DNA from: MWFE01 sp964481075
GTDB lineage: Bacteria; Bacteroidota; Bacteroidia; Bacteroidales; Tenuifilaceae
Length of the DNA stretch: 64,000 bases
Assembly: GCA_964481075.1 (NCBI GenBank)
Contig: CAYZSD010000001.1
Coordinates: 1 to 64,000 of the forward strand
Reading direction: 5' to 3'
The position numbers were made by a program, and so were the translations under genes. This document shows positions 1-7,865 of the stretch, piece after piece. The number at the start of each line of letters is the position of its first letter. Position 1 is the first letter of the stretch. Below the pieces are notes generated by a model that worked only from the letters and a program-made list of their open reading frames with translations, had not been told where the DNA came from and did not search any database.

Positions 1-9
1 AAATATACC

Positions 10-1563
10 ATGACCCAATAAGAATTATTCAATAAGCTTATTGCACATTGCAAGGAGTATGGCTTTGTTTTTCAGAGCAGCGAAATTTATGATGGTTTAA
101 GCGCTGTTTATGACTACGGTCAGAATGGGGTTGAGCTGAAAAACAACATCCGGCGATATTGGTGGGATGCAATGACCCGCTTAAACGAGAATATTGTTGG
201 GATCGATGCGGCCATTTTTATGCATCCACAAACATGGGTGGCATCAGGGCACGTTGGTGCCTTCAACGATCCACTTATCGACAATAAGGATAGCAAGAAG
301 CGCTACCGCGCTGATGTTCTTGTTGAGGAGTGGATTGCCAAGCAGGAGGACAAGATAGCAAAGGAGGTTGAAAAGGCAGCCAAACGATTTGGGGAATCGT
401 TCAACGAGGAGATGTTTCGCCAAACCAACCCCCGAGTGCTTGAGGTGCAGGAGAAAATACAGGCTATTACCACACGTATGGTGAAGTCGCTTGATGGGGG
501 CGATTTGGCAGACATGAAGAGGATTATTGAGGAGTGTGAGATAGTTTGTCCTATTTCGGGTTCGCGCAATTGGACCGATGTTCGCCAATTCAACCTTATG
601 TTCGAGACCAAACTTGGATCAGTTACCGAAGATGCAAATACGATTTATCTTCGTCCGGAAACGGCTCAAGGGATATTTGTAAACTACCTCAATGTTCAGA
701 AAACGGGCAGGATGAAGATTCCCTTTGGGATTGCCCAGGTGGGCAAGGCCTTTCGGAATGAAATTGTGGCTCGCCAGTTTATCTTCCGTATGCGCGAGTT
801 TGAGCAGATGGAGATGCAGTTCTTCGTTAAACCCGGTGAGGAGATGGAATGGTATGAGTTCTGGAAGGAAAAACGGATGAAGTGGCATAGAGCCATGGGG
901 CTAGGAGATGATAGCTACCGTTTCCATAAGCATGAGAAGTTGGCGCACTACGCCAATGCAGCAGCCGATATCGAGTTCAAGTTTCCCTTCGGTTTCAAGG
1001 AGGTTGAGGGTATCCATTCCCGCACCGACTTCGATCTTGGGAGCCACCAGAAGTACTCAGGGAAAAAGTTGCAATACTTTGACCCAGAAACCAATGAGAA
1101 TTACGTGCCATACGTGGTGGAAACATCAATTGGGCTTGACCGCACATTCCTGTTAATCCTCTCTGCTGCTTACACCGAGGAAAAGATAGCTAAGGAGGAT
1201 GGCACAACCGATGAGCGTGTGGTTCTTCGAATTCCTCCAGCCCTTGCACCCGTTAAACTAGCTGTTTTCCCGTTGGTGAAAAAGGATGGTCTCCCCGATA
1301 AGGCAAGAGCCATATTGAACGACCTAAAAATCGATTTTGCCTGCCAGTACGAGGAGAAGGACAGCATTGGCAAGCGCTACCGTCGGCACGATGCCATTGG
1401 CACGCCATTCTGTATCACAATCGACCACCAAACGCTTGAGGACGATACGGTTACAATTCGCTATCGCGATACTATGGAGCAGGAAAGAGTAGCCTCAACC
1501 CGCCTACGTGAGATTATGGACGAAAAGGTGAGCATGAGAACAATGCTGATGAAGGTGTTGTAG
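10..1563 (+). CDS. glyS: Glycyl-tRNA synthetase, with an in-frame TAA at codon 4
   Basis: Class II synthetase that charges tRNA-Gly in the cytosol. Reading from the ATG at base 10 gives MTQ, a TAA stop at 19-21, then ELFNKLIAHCKEYGFVFQSS and onward without interruption for 513 codons. The part after the stop matches the N-terminus usual for bacteroidal eukaryote-type alpha2 GlyRS, where codon 4 is normally Glu, so GAA to TAA is the simplest change. The next in-frame ATG (172) would remove the first 54 residues, including conserved sequence, and is unlikely to be the real start. Class II motif 2 (FRNEI, about residue 195) and motif 3 (GLDRTFLLIL, about residue 376) are present, followed by an anticodon-binding domain. 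Length (517 codons) is normal. A hairpin with a T-run follows. Identity is certain; whether the stop is real is not. Confidence 0.93.
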
Positions 1564-1591
1564 ATATTTTTGCTAGAATTGTTATTAGTTG

Positions 1592-1653
1592 AAAGAGGCT
1601 GTCTATAAAAAATAAAAACAAAGTGTCTTTTTAGTACAGTCTCTTTGTTTTTT
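1592..1653 (+). terminator. Intrinsic terminator after glyS
   Basis: An 11-bp stem (AAAGAGGCTGT at 1592-1602 with ACAGTCTCTTT at 1636-1646, one G-T pair) is followed by GTTTTTTC. The loop is long and itself has complementary A- and T-runs. It sits between glyS and the convergent efflux gene and is oriented to stop glyS transcription. Confidence 0.65.
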
Positions 1654-1690
1654 CTTAGTAGTTCTAATAATATGCTGCATTTGGGTAACC

Positions 1691-2332
1691 TTAATGACAT
1701 TTTCCTTGGCATTCGCAAGCAAATCGACCCATCTTTGCTTTTTCAAATGCTTCCCTTCCCTCAGTAAAGGCAAACCATGCTATACCCAGCGATCCAATAA
1801 TATCTATCCAACCAACCCCAAAAAGCTCGTATGTAATACTTGAAAGCAGTAATATGAATGAAAGGTAAAAACATGTTTTTGTGCAGTTTGCATCTGCAAT
1901 TATTGCATTAGAGTTTAGTTTTTCACCAACCTTCTTCTTTGCACGCATAAGGAACCACATGGTTAAAATAGAAGCAGATGAAACTATGATACCAATAAGT
2001 GTTGTTTCTGGTTTCATTCCTTTGTATAGATTTATTCCTGCTCCAACTACCAAACCTAAAGTAAGCATGTAAAAAGCAAATCCTGTTGTTTTCAATGCAT
2101 TTCGCTCAAACGAATCAGGAGTTTCAACGGGATATTTTCTCATTCGCAACACCAAATGCAGAACACCAAATGCAGAAATCATCTCAACGAAGCTGTCAAT
2201 CCCAAAACCAAGCAGCACAAGGGTATCATCGCTTATCCCAAACAATACAGAGACAAGACCCTCGATTAGGTTGTATAGAAGAGTGATAATCGTTAGGATT
2301 ATTGCAACCCTGATAAGTTTTCCTTTTTCCAT
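1691..2332 (-). CDS. Cation diffusion facilitator-like efflux transporter with Cys-rich tail
   Basis: A 213-residue inner-membrane protein with five or six hydrophobic segments, resembling the transmembrane domain of the cation diffusion facilitator family, which exports divalent metals in exchange for protons. The usual metal-site signature appears as FGIDSFVE (about residue 43) in an early helix and ADANCTKTC (about residue 146) in a later helix, so Cys and Glu replace some of the His/Asp ligands seen in Zn exporters. The long cytosolic C-terminal domain of classical members is missing; instead the protein ends in CECQGKCH, a probable metal-binding tail (Cys206, Cys208, Cys212, His213). It lies 43 bp downstream of the deformylase-like gene on the same strand, probably in one transcript. 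The metal is not predictable; a soft or thiophilic ion is a guess from the Cys content. Confidence 0.75.
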   Translation of the reverse strand: MEKGKLIRVAIILTIITLLYNLIEGLVSVLFGISDDTLVLLGFGIDSFVEMISAFGVLHLVLRMRKYPVETPDSFERNALKTTGFAFYMLTLGLVVGAGINLYKGMKPETTLIGIIVSSASILTMWFLMRAKKKVGEKLNSNAIIADANCTKTCFYLSFILLLSSITYELFGVGWIDIIGSLGIAWFAFTEGREAFEKAKMGRFACECQGKCH

Positions 2333-2375
2333 TTGAGGTTATTTAGTAAAAACAACGCAAAACGATACCCAAAGT

Positions 2376-2954
2376 TCAATTTCCTTTTTCAGCTCTTTGA
2401 GTGAAAAGGATGCCATTGAGGTGGTCGATTTCATGCTGAAATATTCGTGCAGTAAAACCTTCAATCATTTCAATCCTATATACACCTTCCACGGTGAAGT
2501 AGCTTACGAGTATTGCATAGGGTCTTTGTACCTCGCACCTTATACCGTCAACTGAAAGGCAACCTTCCTTACGATTTTCTTTCAATATTGAGTATTGAGC
2601 TATTGTTGGATTGATATAAGCTTCGAATGGTTCATTCGATTTGTCGAATCGCTGAACAAGGATAACCCTTTTGTTTACTCCAACCTGCGGGGCAGCAATG
2701 CCAACCCCTCTCGATAAAGAATCGGTTACGGTTCTGTACATTGTTGAAATAAGCCAGGGAAGAGTCTCGTCTTCTAGATCAACTTGTTGCGAAACAGAGC
2801 TAAGGATTATCGAGTCGGCAGGTATATGCGACTTGGTTACCCTCGATTCTGAAACGTCATTTAAAAGGAAATTTTGTGGACTAAAATGTTGAGAGAAAGA
2901 CGATGAGCCAACAAGGAGAAAGAGGACAAACAGTAAGTACTTTGATGTTTTCAT
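2376..2954 (-). CDS. Peptide deformylase homologue with signal peptide
   Basis: A 192-residue protein with all three peptide deformylase motifs: GVGIAAPQVG (about residue 84), EGCLSV (about 131) and QHEIDH (about 174). The Cys and two His would bind the catalytic metal. Deformylases remove the formyl group from nascent proteins in the cytosol. Here, however, the protein starts with MKTSKYLLFVLFLLVGSSSF, a convincing export signal, and lacks the usual N-terminal DPVLR-type segment before motif 1. An exported or periplasmic deformylase-like hydrolase is therefore likely; its substrate is unknown. No better downstream start exists that keeps motif 1 and discards the signal. Its promoter appears to be back-to-back with that of typA. 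It is likely a second copy, with the housekeeping def elsewhere. Confidence 0.82.
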   Translation of the reverse strand: MKTSKYLLFVLFLLVGSSSFSQHFSPQNFLLNDVSESRVTKSHIPADSIILSSVSQQVDLEDETLPWLISTMYRTVTDSLSRGVGIAAPQVGVNKRVILVQRFDKSNEPFEAYINPTIAQYSILKENRKEGCLSVDGIRCEVQRPYAILVSYFTVEGVYRIEMIEGFTARIFQHEIDHLNGILFTQRAEKGN

Positions 2955-3011
2955 TGTGATTATTGCAACTTGTTAACAATAAATTAATAAGGGCAAAGGG
3001 GCTTTTTTTAT

Positions 3012-3019
3012 CAAATATA
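3012..3019 (-). promoter_or_regulatory. Candidate -7 promoter element for the deformylase-like gene
   Basis: The minus strand reads TATATTTG, matching the Bacteroidota -7 consensus TAnnTTTG, about 58 nt upstream of the ATG at 2954. No clear -33 TTTG is visible at the usual spacing. Confidence 0.4.
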
Positions 3020-3023
3020 ACAC

Positions 3024-3031
3024 TACCTTTG
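3024..3031 (+). promoter_or_regulatory. Candidate -7 promoter element for typA
   Basis: TACCTTTG matches the Bacteroidota -7 consensus TAnnTTTG and lies 18 nt upstream of the chosen typA ATG (3050). It is only 4 bp from the divergent element for the opposite gene, so the two promoters are back-to-back. The short leader supports the 3050 start over any upstream codon. Confidence 0.5.
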
Positions 3032-3049
3032 CACCCCAATTTTTATTCA

Positions 3050-4849
3050 ATGCCAAAGATAAGGAATATTGCCATTGTGGCACACGTTGATCATGGAAAG
3101 ACAACACTGGTTGATAAGCTAATTATTCAAGGGAATATTTTTAAAGACCACGAGGATCCGGGAGAACTAATACTCGACAGCAACGATCTGGAGAGAGAAA
3201 GAGGGATAACAATTCTTGCAAAGAATGTCTCCGTTGCATATAAAGGGATTAAAATCAACATTATCGACACGCCAGGGCACTCCGATTTTGGGGGCGAAGT
3301 TGAACGTGTACTCAATATGGCCGATGGTGTTCTCCTTCTGGTTGATGCCTTTGAAGGGGCTATGCCACAAACCCGTTTCGTTCTTCAGAAAGCTCTTTCG
3401 CTTGGGCTGAAACCAATAGTTGTAATCAACAAGGTTGATAAGCCAAACTGTCGTCCAGAAGAAGTTCAGGAACAGGTTTTTGATTTGATGTTTAACCTAA
3501 ATGCAACCGAAGATCAGCTCAATTTCCCAACTGTTTACGGTAGCGCAAAACAGGGATGGATGTCGGACGACTGGAAGCTTCCTACCAATGATATTACTGT
3601 TTTATTAGACAGCATAGTTGCTCATATTCCCGAACCAAAGGCACACAAGGGAATGCCCCAGCTTCTGATAACGTCCCTCGACTATTCACCTTATGTTGGC
3701 AGGATTGCTATTGGAAAACTTCATAGAGGGGAACTTACACTGGGCCAAAACGTAGCTTTGATGAAGCAGAACGGGCAGGTAATTAAGACAAAAATCAAGG
3801 AGCTTCTTGTTTTCGAAGGTTTGCAACGAAGAAAGGTCGAAAAGGTAGAAGCAGGCGACATCTGCGCTTTAGTTGGTATTGAAGGTTTTGACATTAGCGA
3901 TACAATCACCGATATTGAGAACCCCGAGGCACTTCCATCCATTGCAGTGGATGAGCCAACCATGAGCATGCTCTTTACCATTAACGACTCTCCCTTCTTT
4001 GGCAAAGATGGTAAATATGTAACATCAAGGCACTTGAAAGACAGGCTTGACAAAGAGCTCGAAAAAAACCTGGCGATGAGGCTCGAGCCAACCGATTCAG
4101 CCGATTCATTTATAGTTTATGGTCGGGGAGTCCTTCACCTTTCAATACTCATTGAAACCATGCGTAGAGAGGGCTATGAGATACAAGTGGGACAACCACA
4201 GGTAGTTATAAAAATGGTTGGTGCTGAAAAATGTGAACCCATAGAGTTTCTTACTGTTGACCTGCCCGATGAGGTTTCAGGGAAAGCCATTGAACTGGTT
4301 ACCCGGCGTAAAGGTACGCTACTGCTTATGGAGCGTAAAGGTGATAGAATTCATCTTGAATTTGAAATTCCTGCAAGAGGAATTATTGGATTGCGGAACC
4401 TTCTTCTTACATCAACTGCTGGGGAGGCTATAATTGCTCATCGGTTTAAGGGTTTTGAACCCTATAGAGGAGAAATTGAAACACGGCAAAACGGTTCGCT
4501 TATCGCTCTGGAAAGTGGGACAGCTTATGCTTATGCCTTAGGTAAACTTCAGGATAGAGGCCGCTTTTTTATTGAATCACACGAGGAGGTTTATGAAGGT
4601 CAGGTTGTTGGTGAGAATACGAGGGCTGGAGATTTGGTTGTAAACGTAACAAAATCAAAAAAGCTAACGAATATGCGTGCATCTGGTTCCGACGAAAAAG
4701 TTTTTCTTGCTCCACCAATTAAATTTAGCCTTGAAGAAGCGTTGGAATACATTCAAAATGATGAATACGTGGAGATTACTCCCAAGGCCATTCGATTAAG
4801 GAAAATACTTCGTTGTGAACACGATCGAAAAAGAGCACAGAAGAACTAG
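3050..4849 (+). CDS. typA: Translational GTPase TypA/BipA
   Basis: Ribosome-associated GTPase of the EF-G superfamily, involved in 50S assembly and stress or low-temperature growth. The 599-residue product starts MPKIRNIAIVAHVDHGKTTL, exactly where the family starts; the in-frame extension to 2963 would run through the promoter element and is rejected. G1 (AHVDHGKTT), switch II/G3 (DTPGHSDFGG) and G4 (NKVDK) are visible, followed by domain II, the EF-G-like domains III and V, and the TypA-specific C-terminal domain with GENTRAGDLVVNV. It is a complete, standard-length family member, transcribed alone and divergently from the deformylase-like gene. Confidence 0.96.
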   Translation: MPKIRNIAIVAHVDHGKTTLVDKLIIQGNIFKDHEDPGELILDSNDLERERGITILAKNVSVAYKGIKINIIDTPGHSDFGGEVERVLNMADGVLLLVDAFEGAMPQTRFVLQKALSLGLKPIVVINKVDKPNCRPEEVQEQVFDLMFNLNATEDQLNFPTVYGSAKQGWMSDDWKLPTNDITVLLDSIVAHIPEPKAHKGMPQLLITSLDYSPYVGRIAIGKLHRGELTLGQNVALMKQNGQVIKTKIKELLVFEGLQRRKVEKVEAGDICALVGIEGFDISDTITDIENPEALPSIAVDEPTMSMLFTINDSPFFGKDGKYVTSRHLKDRLDKELEKNLAMRLEPTDSADSFIVYGRGVLHLSILIETMRREGYEIQVGQPQVVIKMVGAEKCEPIEFLTVDLPDEVSGKAIELVTRRKGTLLLMERKGDRIHLEFEIPARGIIGLRNLLLTSTAGEAIIAHRFKGFEPYRGEIETRQNGSLIALESGTAYAYALGKLQDRGRFFIESHEEVYEGQVVGENTRAGDLVVNVTKSKKLTNMRASGSDEKVFLAPPIKFSLEEALEYIQNDEYVEITPKAIRLRKILRCEHDRKRAQKN

Positions 4850-5013
4850 ATCTATTCAAAACGAATAAAGCTATCTAACAAATTCTTAAATACTACCTGT
4901 TTGTAGAAAAATTGTTGTAAATTGTAGGCATTCTTGATTCTTGTAACAAGATTTTGATTTTATTTATATCCAAATATTTGGATATTCTGTCTTACCTGCA
5001 ATTTGCATACACA

Positions 5014-7854
5014 ATGTTACAATATTTCAAACAATTACTTTTCTTTTCCGTTTTCTTTTCAGTTGGATGTAATCGCATCTCGGTTGACGAAGAGCATAAA
5101 TCAATTTTCGATTCAAAGGTTCTTCATGATATTACAACAGACACAACAGAAGCAAACGCTGCTATTGATTCTTTGAATACTATTCTTCTTAACTCCTCCC
5201 CTGATACTTTAAAAATTGAAGTTGCAAACAATTTGGCTGAGGAATGGATTACCATTAACCCTTCAAACACACACAAAATTGCTAGTCAGGTTCTGGTGTT
5301 AGCAAAAAGGCTACAGAACCCTTTAGGAATAGCGAATGCTTGGAATAACTTGGGGTTATACTATTACTATGTCGATTCATACGATAGCGCCTTAACTTGT
5401 TACAATAATGCGGTTGACATCTCCCAGGGCTTATGGACAAGACTGCCTAGGGGCAAAGCATACTATGGGATGGGTAATATTTATCGTTTTACGGGTTACC
5501 CCGACAAAGCAATGGAGTACTTCAACCTTGCCATAGGACTTTATCAAGACATTCTTTTATCGGAGCCAAATGCTAAGGAGGCAAAAAGAGGACTTGCTGC
5601 AACCTACGATAAAATTGGGAATATTTTCACTTCAAAGGGAGACTATCAGGAAGCTCTTAATTATACCTTTAAGAGTCTTGAGATAAACCGAGAGATTGGT
5701 GATAAGCGCTTAGAATCATACTCATTACATAGTATTGCAATCGGTTACTACTACCTTGGCGAAAACCAGAAAGCCTTGGGCTACAATCTTCAAAGTTTGA
5801 ATCTTAGAGAACAGGTAGGCGATAAGGTGGGAGCGGCATCATCCCTTCAAAATATTGGATTAATATACAGCGTTCTTGGAGATATTGTTACTGCGCTCGA
5901 TTACTTCCACGAGAGTTTAAGAATAAAAGAAGAAATTGGCGATAAGCGAGGTGCTGGCTACTCATACTTTCATATTGGCACTATATACAAAGATCAAGGT
6001 GATTACCAGAAAGCATTGCACTACTATCGGCAAGCAATGAAGATAAGAATTGAGACTGGCGATCGCAATGGAGTTGCTTACCTTTTAAACCACGAAGGGG
6101 AGGTTTATACTTTAATGGCAGAAAAGTTTTCTGGTATTCATTCCATGAAAGACTCAGTTCAATTGCTAGCTCAAAGAGCTATTGGATGTTTCCAGAAAAG
6201 CGAAGAAATGTTCGAGTCAACAAGCGATAGATTTGGGCTTGCAAATTCATACCTAAGCCTTGGAAGAACCTATAGATTTCTGAACGATAATGAAAAATCG
6301 CTTAAATACTTTAGTTTAAGCAAAGGACTTTATGAAACTATTGGGAACAAACGAGGCTTAGCCGAAGCTCTTTACAGTATAGCGTTGATTAGCTTTCAGC
6401 AAGGTAGCGATGAAAAGGCTTTTGATTTAGCAAGAGAATCCTATCGATTATCGAAGGAGTTAGGTTCACCCGATAAAATATATGAAGCAGCAGCACTGCT
6501 CAATGAGATTTATCGACACAAAAAGAATTTTGCCTTAGCCTTGAAATTTTTTGAGGAATCGATAGTAATGCGAGACAGCATAAGAAATACAGAAAACCAG
6601 CAACTTGCTGACCGAAGGCACTGGGAGATTCAGTACGCGAAGAAATCTTTGGCTGACAGCCTTCAGCACAAACAAAGAATTATGGTGAAGGATCTGGAAC
6701 TTTCCAAAAAAATTGAAGAGTCTAAGAAACAGAGAGTTGCTATTTATGCTCTAGCCTTTGTTTTTATTTCTATGATTGTTATTGCGGTTTTCATTTATCG
6801 AAGCTACCTAATAAAGATTGGGGCCAACAAAATAATTTCGGAAAAGAACACAATGCTTGAACAAGCTTACGAGGAGATAAAGGCCACATCAGAAGTCTTA
6901 GCAAATAAGAACGAATTACTTCAGGAACAGAACGAAGAGATAAGAATAAAAAGCGACGAAATTGAAAGCCAACGGAATTCTCTTGCCAACCTTGCGTGGG
7001 AGTTACAGGATAAAAGCGAAGAGATTGAAAGGCAAAAGAATCTTCTTACGGTTCAAAACAAGGAGATAACGGACTCAATTGTTTATGCTCGCAGGATACA
7101 GAGCGCAGTTTTACCATCGAATCAATACTTGAGCCAACTTTTCCCCGATTTCTTTATACTATATAAGCCCAAAAGCATCGTTAGTGGCGATTTCTACTGG
7201 GCAACAAAGGTTAACCAATGGCTAATTTTTTGTGTAACAGATTGTACTGGCCATGGCGTACCAGGGGCTTTCATGAGCATGTTAGGGGTTAGTTTCTTAA
7301 ATGAAATAGTTAGAAAAGAGGCGATTACCAATGCCGCCCAGGTACTCAATGAGCTTAGAAATCATGTGATAGCGTCGATGGTTGAGCGAGACGGAGAGCT
7401 GGTAATGTTCGACGGAATGGATATTGGGCTCTGTGTTATTGACACTCAAAGCCTTAGTCTTCAGTTTGCTGGAGCAAATATCCCCTGCTGGATACATTCA
7501 CCCAACGGGCAAGAGGCAATTCCAAGCGAAAGAATAGAAAAATCAAATGGCTTATTTGAACTTAAACCCGACCGAATGCCCATAGCCCGATTCGAACGAA
7601 TGTTACCCTTTACCCAAGTTGAATTCAAACTTCAGAAAGACGATTTAATACTTATTTCGAGCGATGGTTTTGCCGACCAATTTGGTGGTCCATTGGGTAA
7701 AAAGTTTCAAAAATATCGCCTTATGGAACTTCTTTCTCTGAATACTTCCTTACCTCTGTCTGAACAAAAGGAATTATATAGTAGGATCTTCGAAGAATGG
7801 ATGGGAGATCGGAGTCAAATAGACGATGTTACTATTCTAGGAGTTAGAATTTAA
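5014..7854 (+). CDS. TPR sensor-SpoIIE serine phosphatase (cluster 1, first)
   Basis: A 946-residue predicted lipoprotein (lipobox FSVGC, Cys19 from the chosen ATG; an in-frame ATG at 4954 would add 20 residues ahead of the signal peptide). Residues about 70-530 are tetratricopeptide repeats with the recurring pattern of a paired helix followed by GDK. One membrane helix lies at about 574-600, then a long Gln/Glu-rich coiled coil, then a SpoIIE/PP2C-type domain from about 682. Acidic metal-site residues are intact: VSGDFYW (723), DCTGHG (742), DGMDIG (799), SSDGFADQ (881), QIDDVTIL (934). The family dephosphorylates Ser/Thr on anti-sigma-factor antagonists (RsbU/SpoIIE paradigm). Topology suggests an outward-facing TPR sensor with cytoplasmic phosphatase. 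Five bp plus a short leader separate it from the next paralogue, so they are probably co-transcribed. Confidence 0.9.
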   Translation: MLQYFKQLLFFSVFFSVGCNRISVDEEHKSIFDSKVLHDITTDTTEANAAIDSLNTILLNSSPDTLKIEVANNLAEEWITINPSNTHKIASQVLVLAKRLQNPLGIANAWNNLGLYYYYVDSYDSALTCYNNAVDISQGLWTRLPRGKAYYGMGNIYRFTGYPDKAMEYFNLAIGLYQDILLSEPNAKEAKRGLAATYDKIGNIFTSKGDYQEALNYTFKSLEINREIGDKRLESYSLHSIAIGYYYLGENQKALGYNLQSLNLREQVGDKVGAASSLQNIGLIYSVLGDIVTALDYFHESLRIKEEIGDKRGAGYSYFHIGTIYKDQGDYQKALHYYRQAMKIRIETGDRNGVAYLLNHEGEVYTLMAEKFSGIHSMKDSVQLLAQRAIGCFQKSEEMFESTSDRFGLANSYLSLGRTYRFLNDNEKSLKYFSLSKGLYETIGNKRGLAEALYSIALISFQQGSDEKAFDLARESYRLSKELGSPDKIYEAAALLNEIYRHKKNFALALKFFEESIVMRDSIRNTENQQLADRRHWEIQYAKKSLADSLQHKQRIMVKDLELSKKIEESKKQRVAIYALAFVFISMIVIAVFIYRSYLIKIGANKIISEKNTMLEQAYEEIKATSEVLANKNELLQEQNEEIRIKSDEIESQRNSLANLAWELQDKSEEIERQKNLLTVQNKEITDSIVYARRIQSAVLPSNQYLSQLFPDFFILYKPKSIVSGDFYWATKVNQWLIFCVTDCTGHGVPGAFMSMLGVSFLNEIVRKEAITNAAQVLNELRNHVIASMVERDGELVMFDGMDIGLCVIDTQSLSLQFAGANIPCWIHSPNGQEAIPSERIEKSNGLFELKPDRMPIARFERMLPFTQVEFKLQKDDLILISSDGFADQFGGPLGKKFQKYRLMELLSLNTSLPLSEQKELYSRIFEEWMGDRSQIDDVTILGVRI

Positions 7855-7865
7855 ACACATTGATT

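Noticed and set aside
1592..1653. GAGGCTGTC-type inverted repeat resembling an insertion-sequence end
   Set aside because: It is a single stem with a T-run just after glyS and no transposase, target duplication or second copy is present, so a terminator explains it better.
7860..7865. TTG at 7860 as the start of the second phosphatase
   Set aside because: ATG two codons later gives the same signal peptide and is the more usual start codon.
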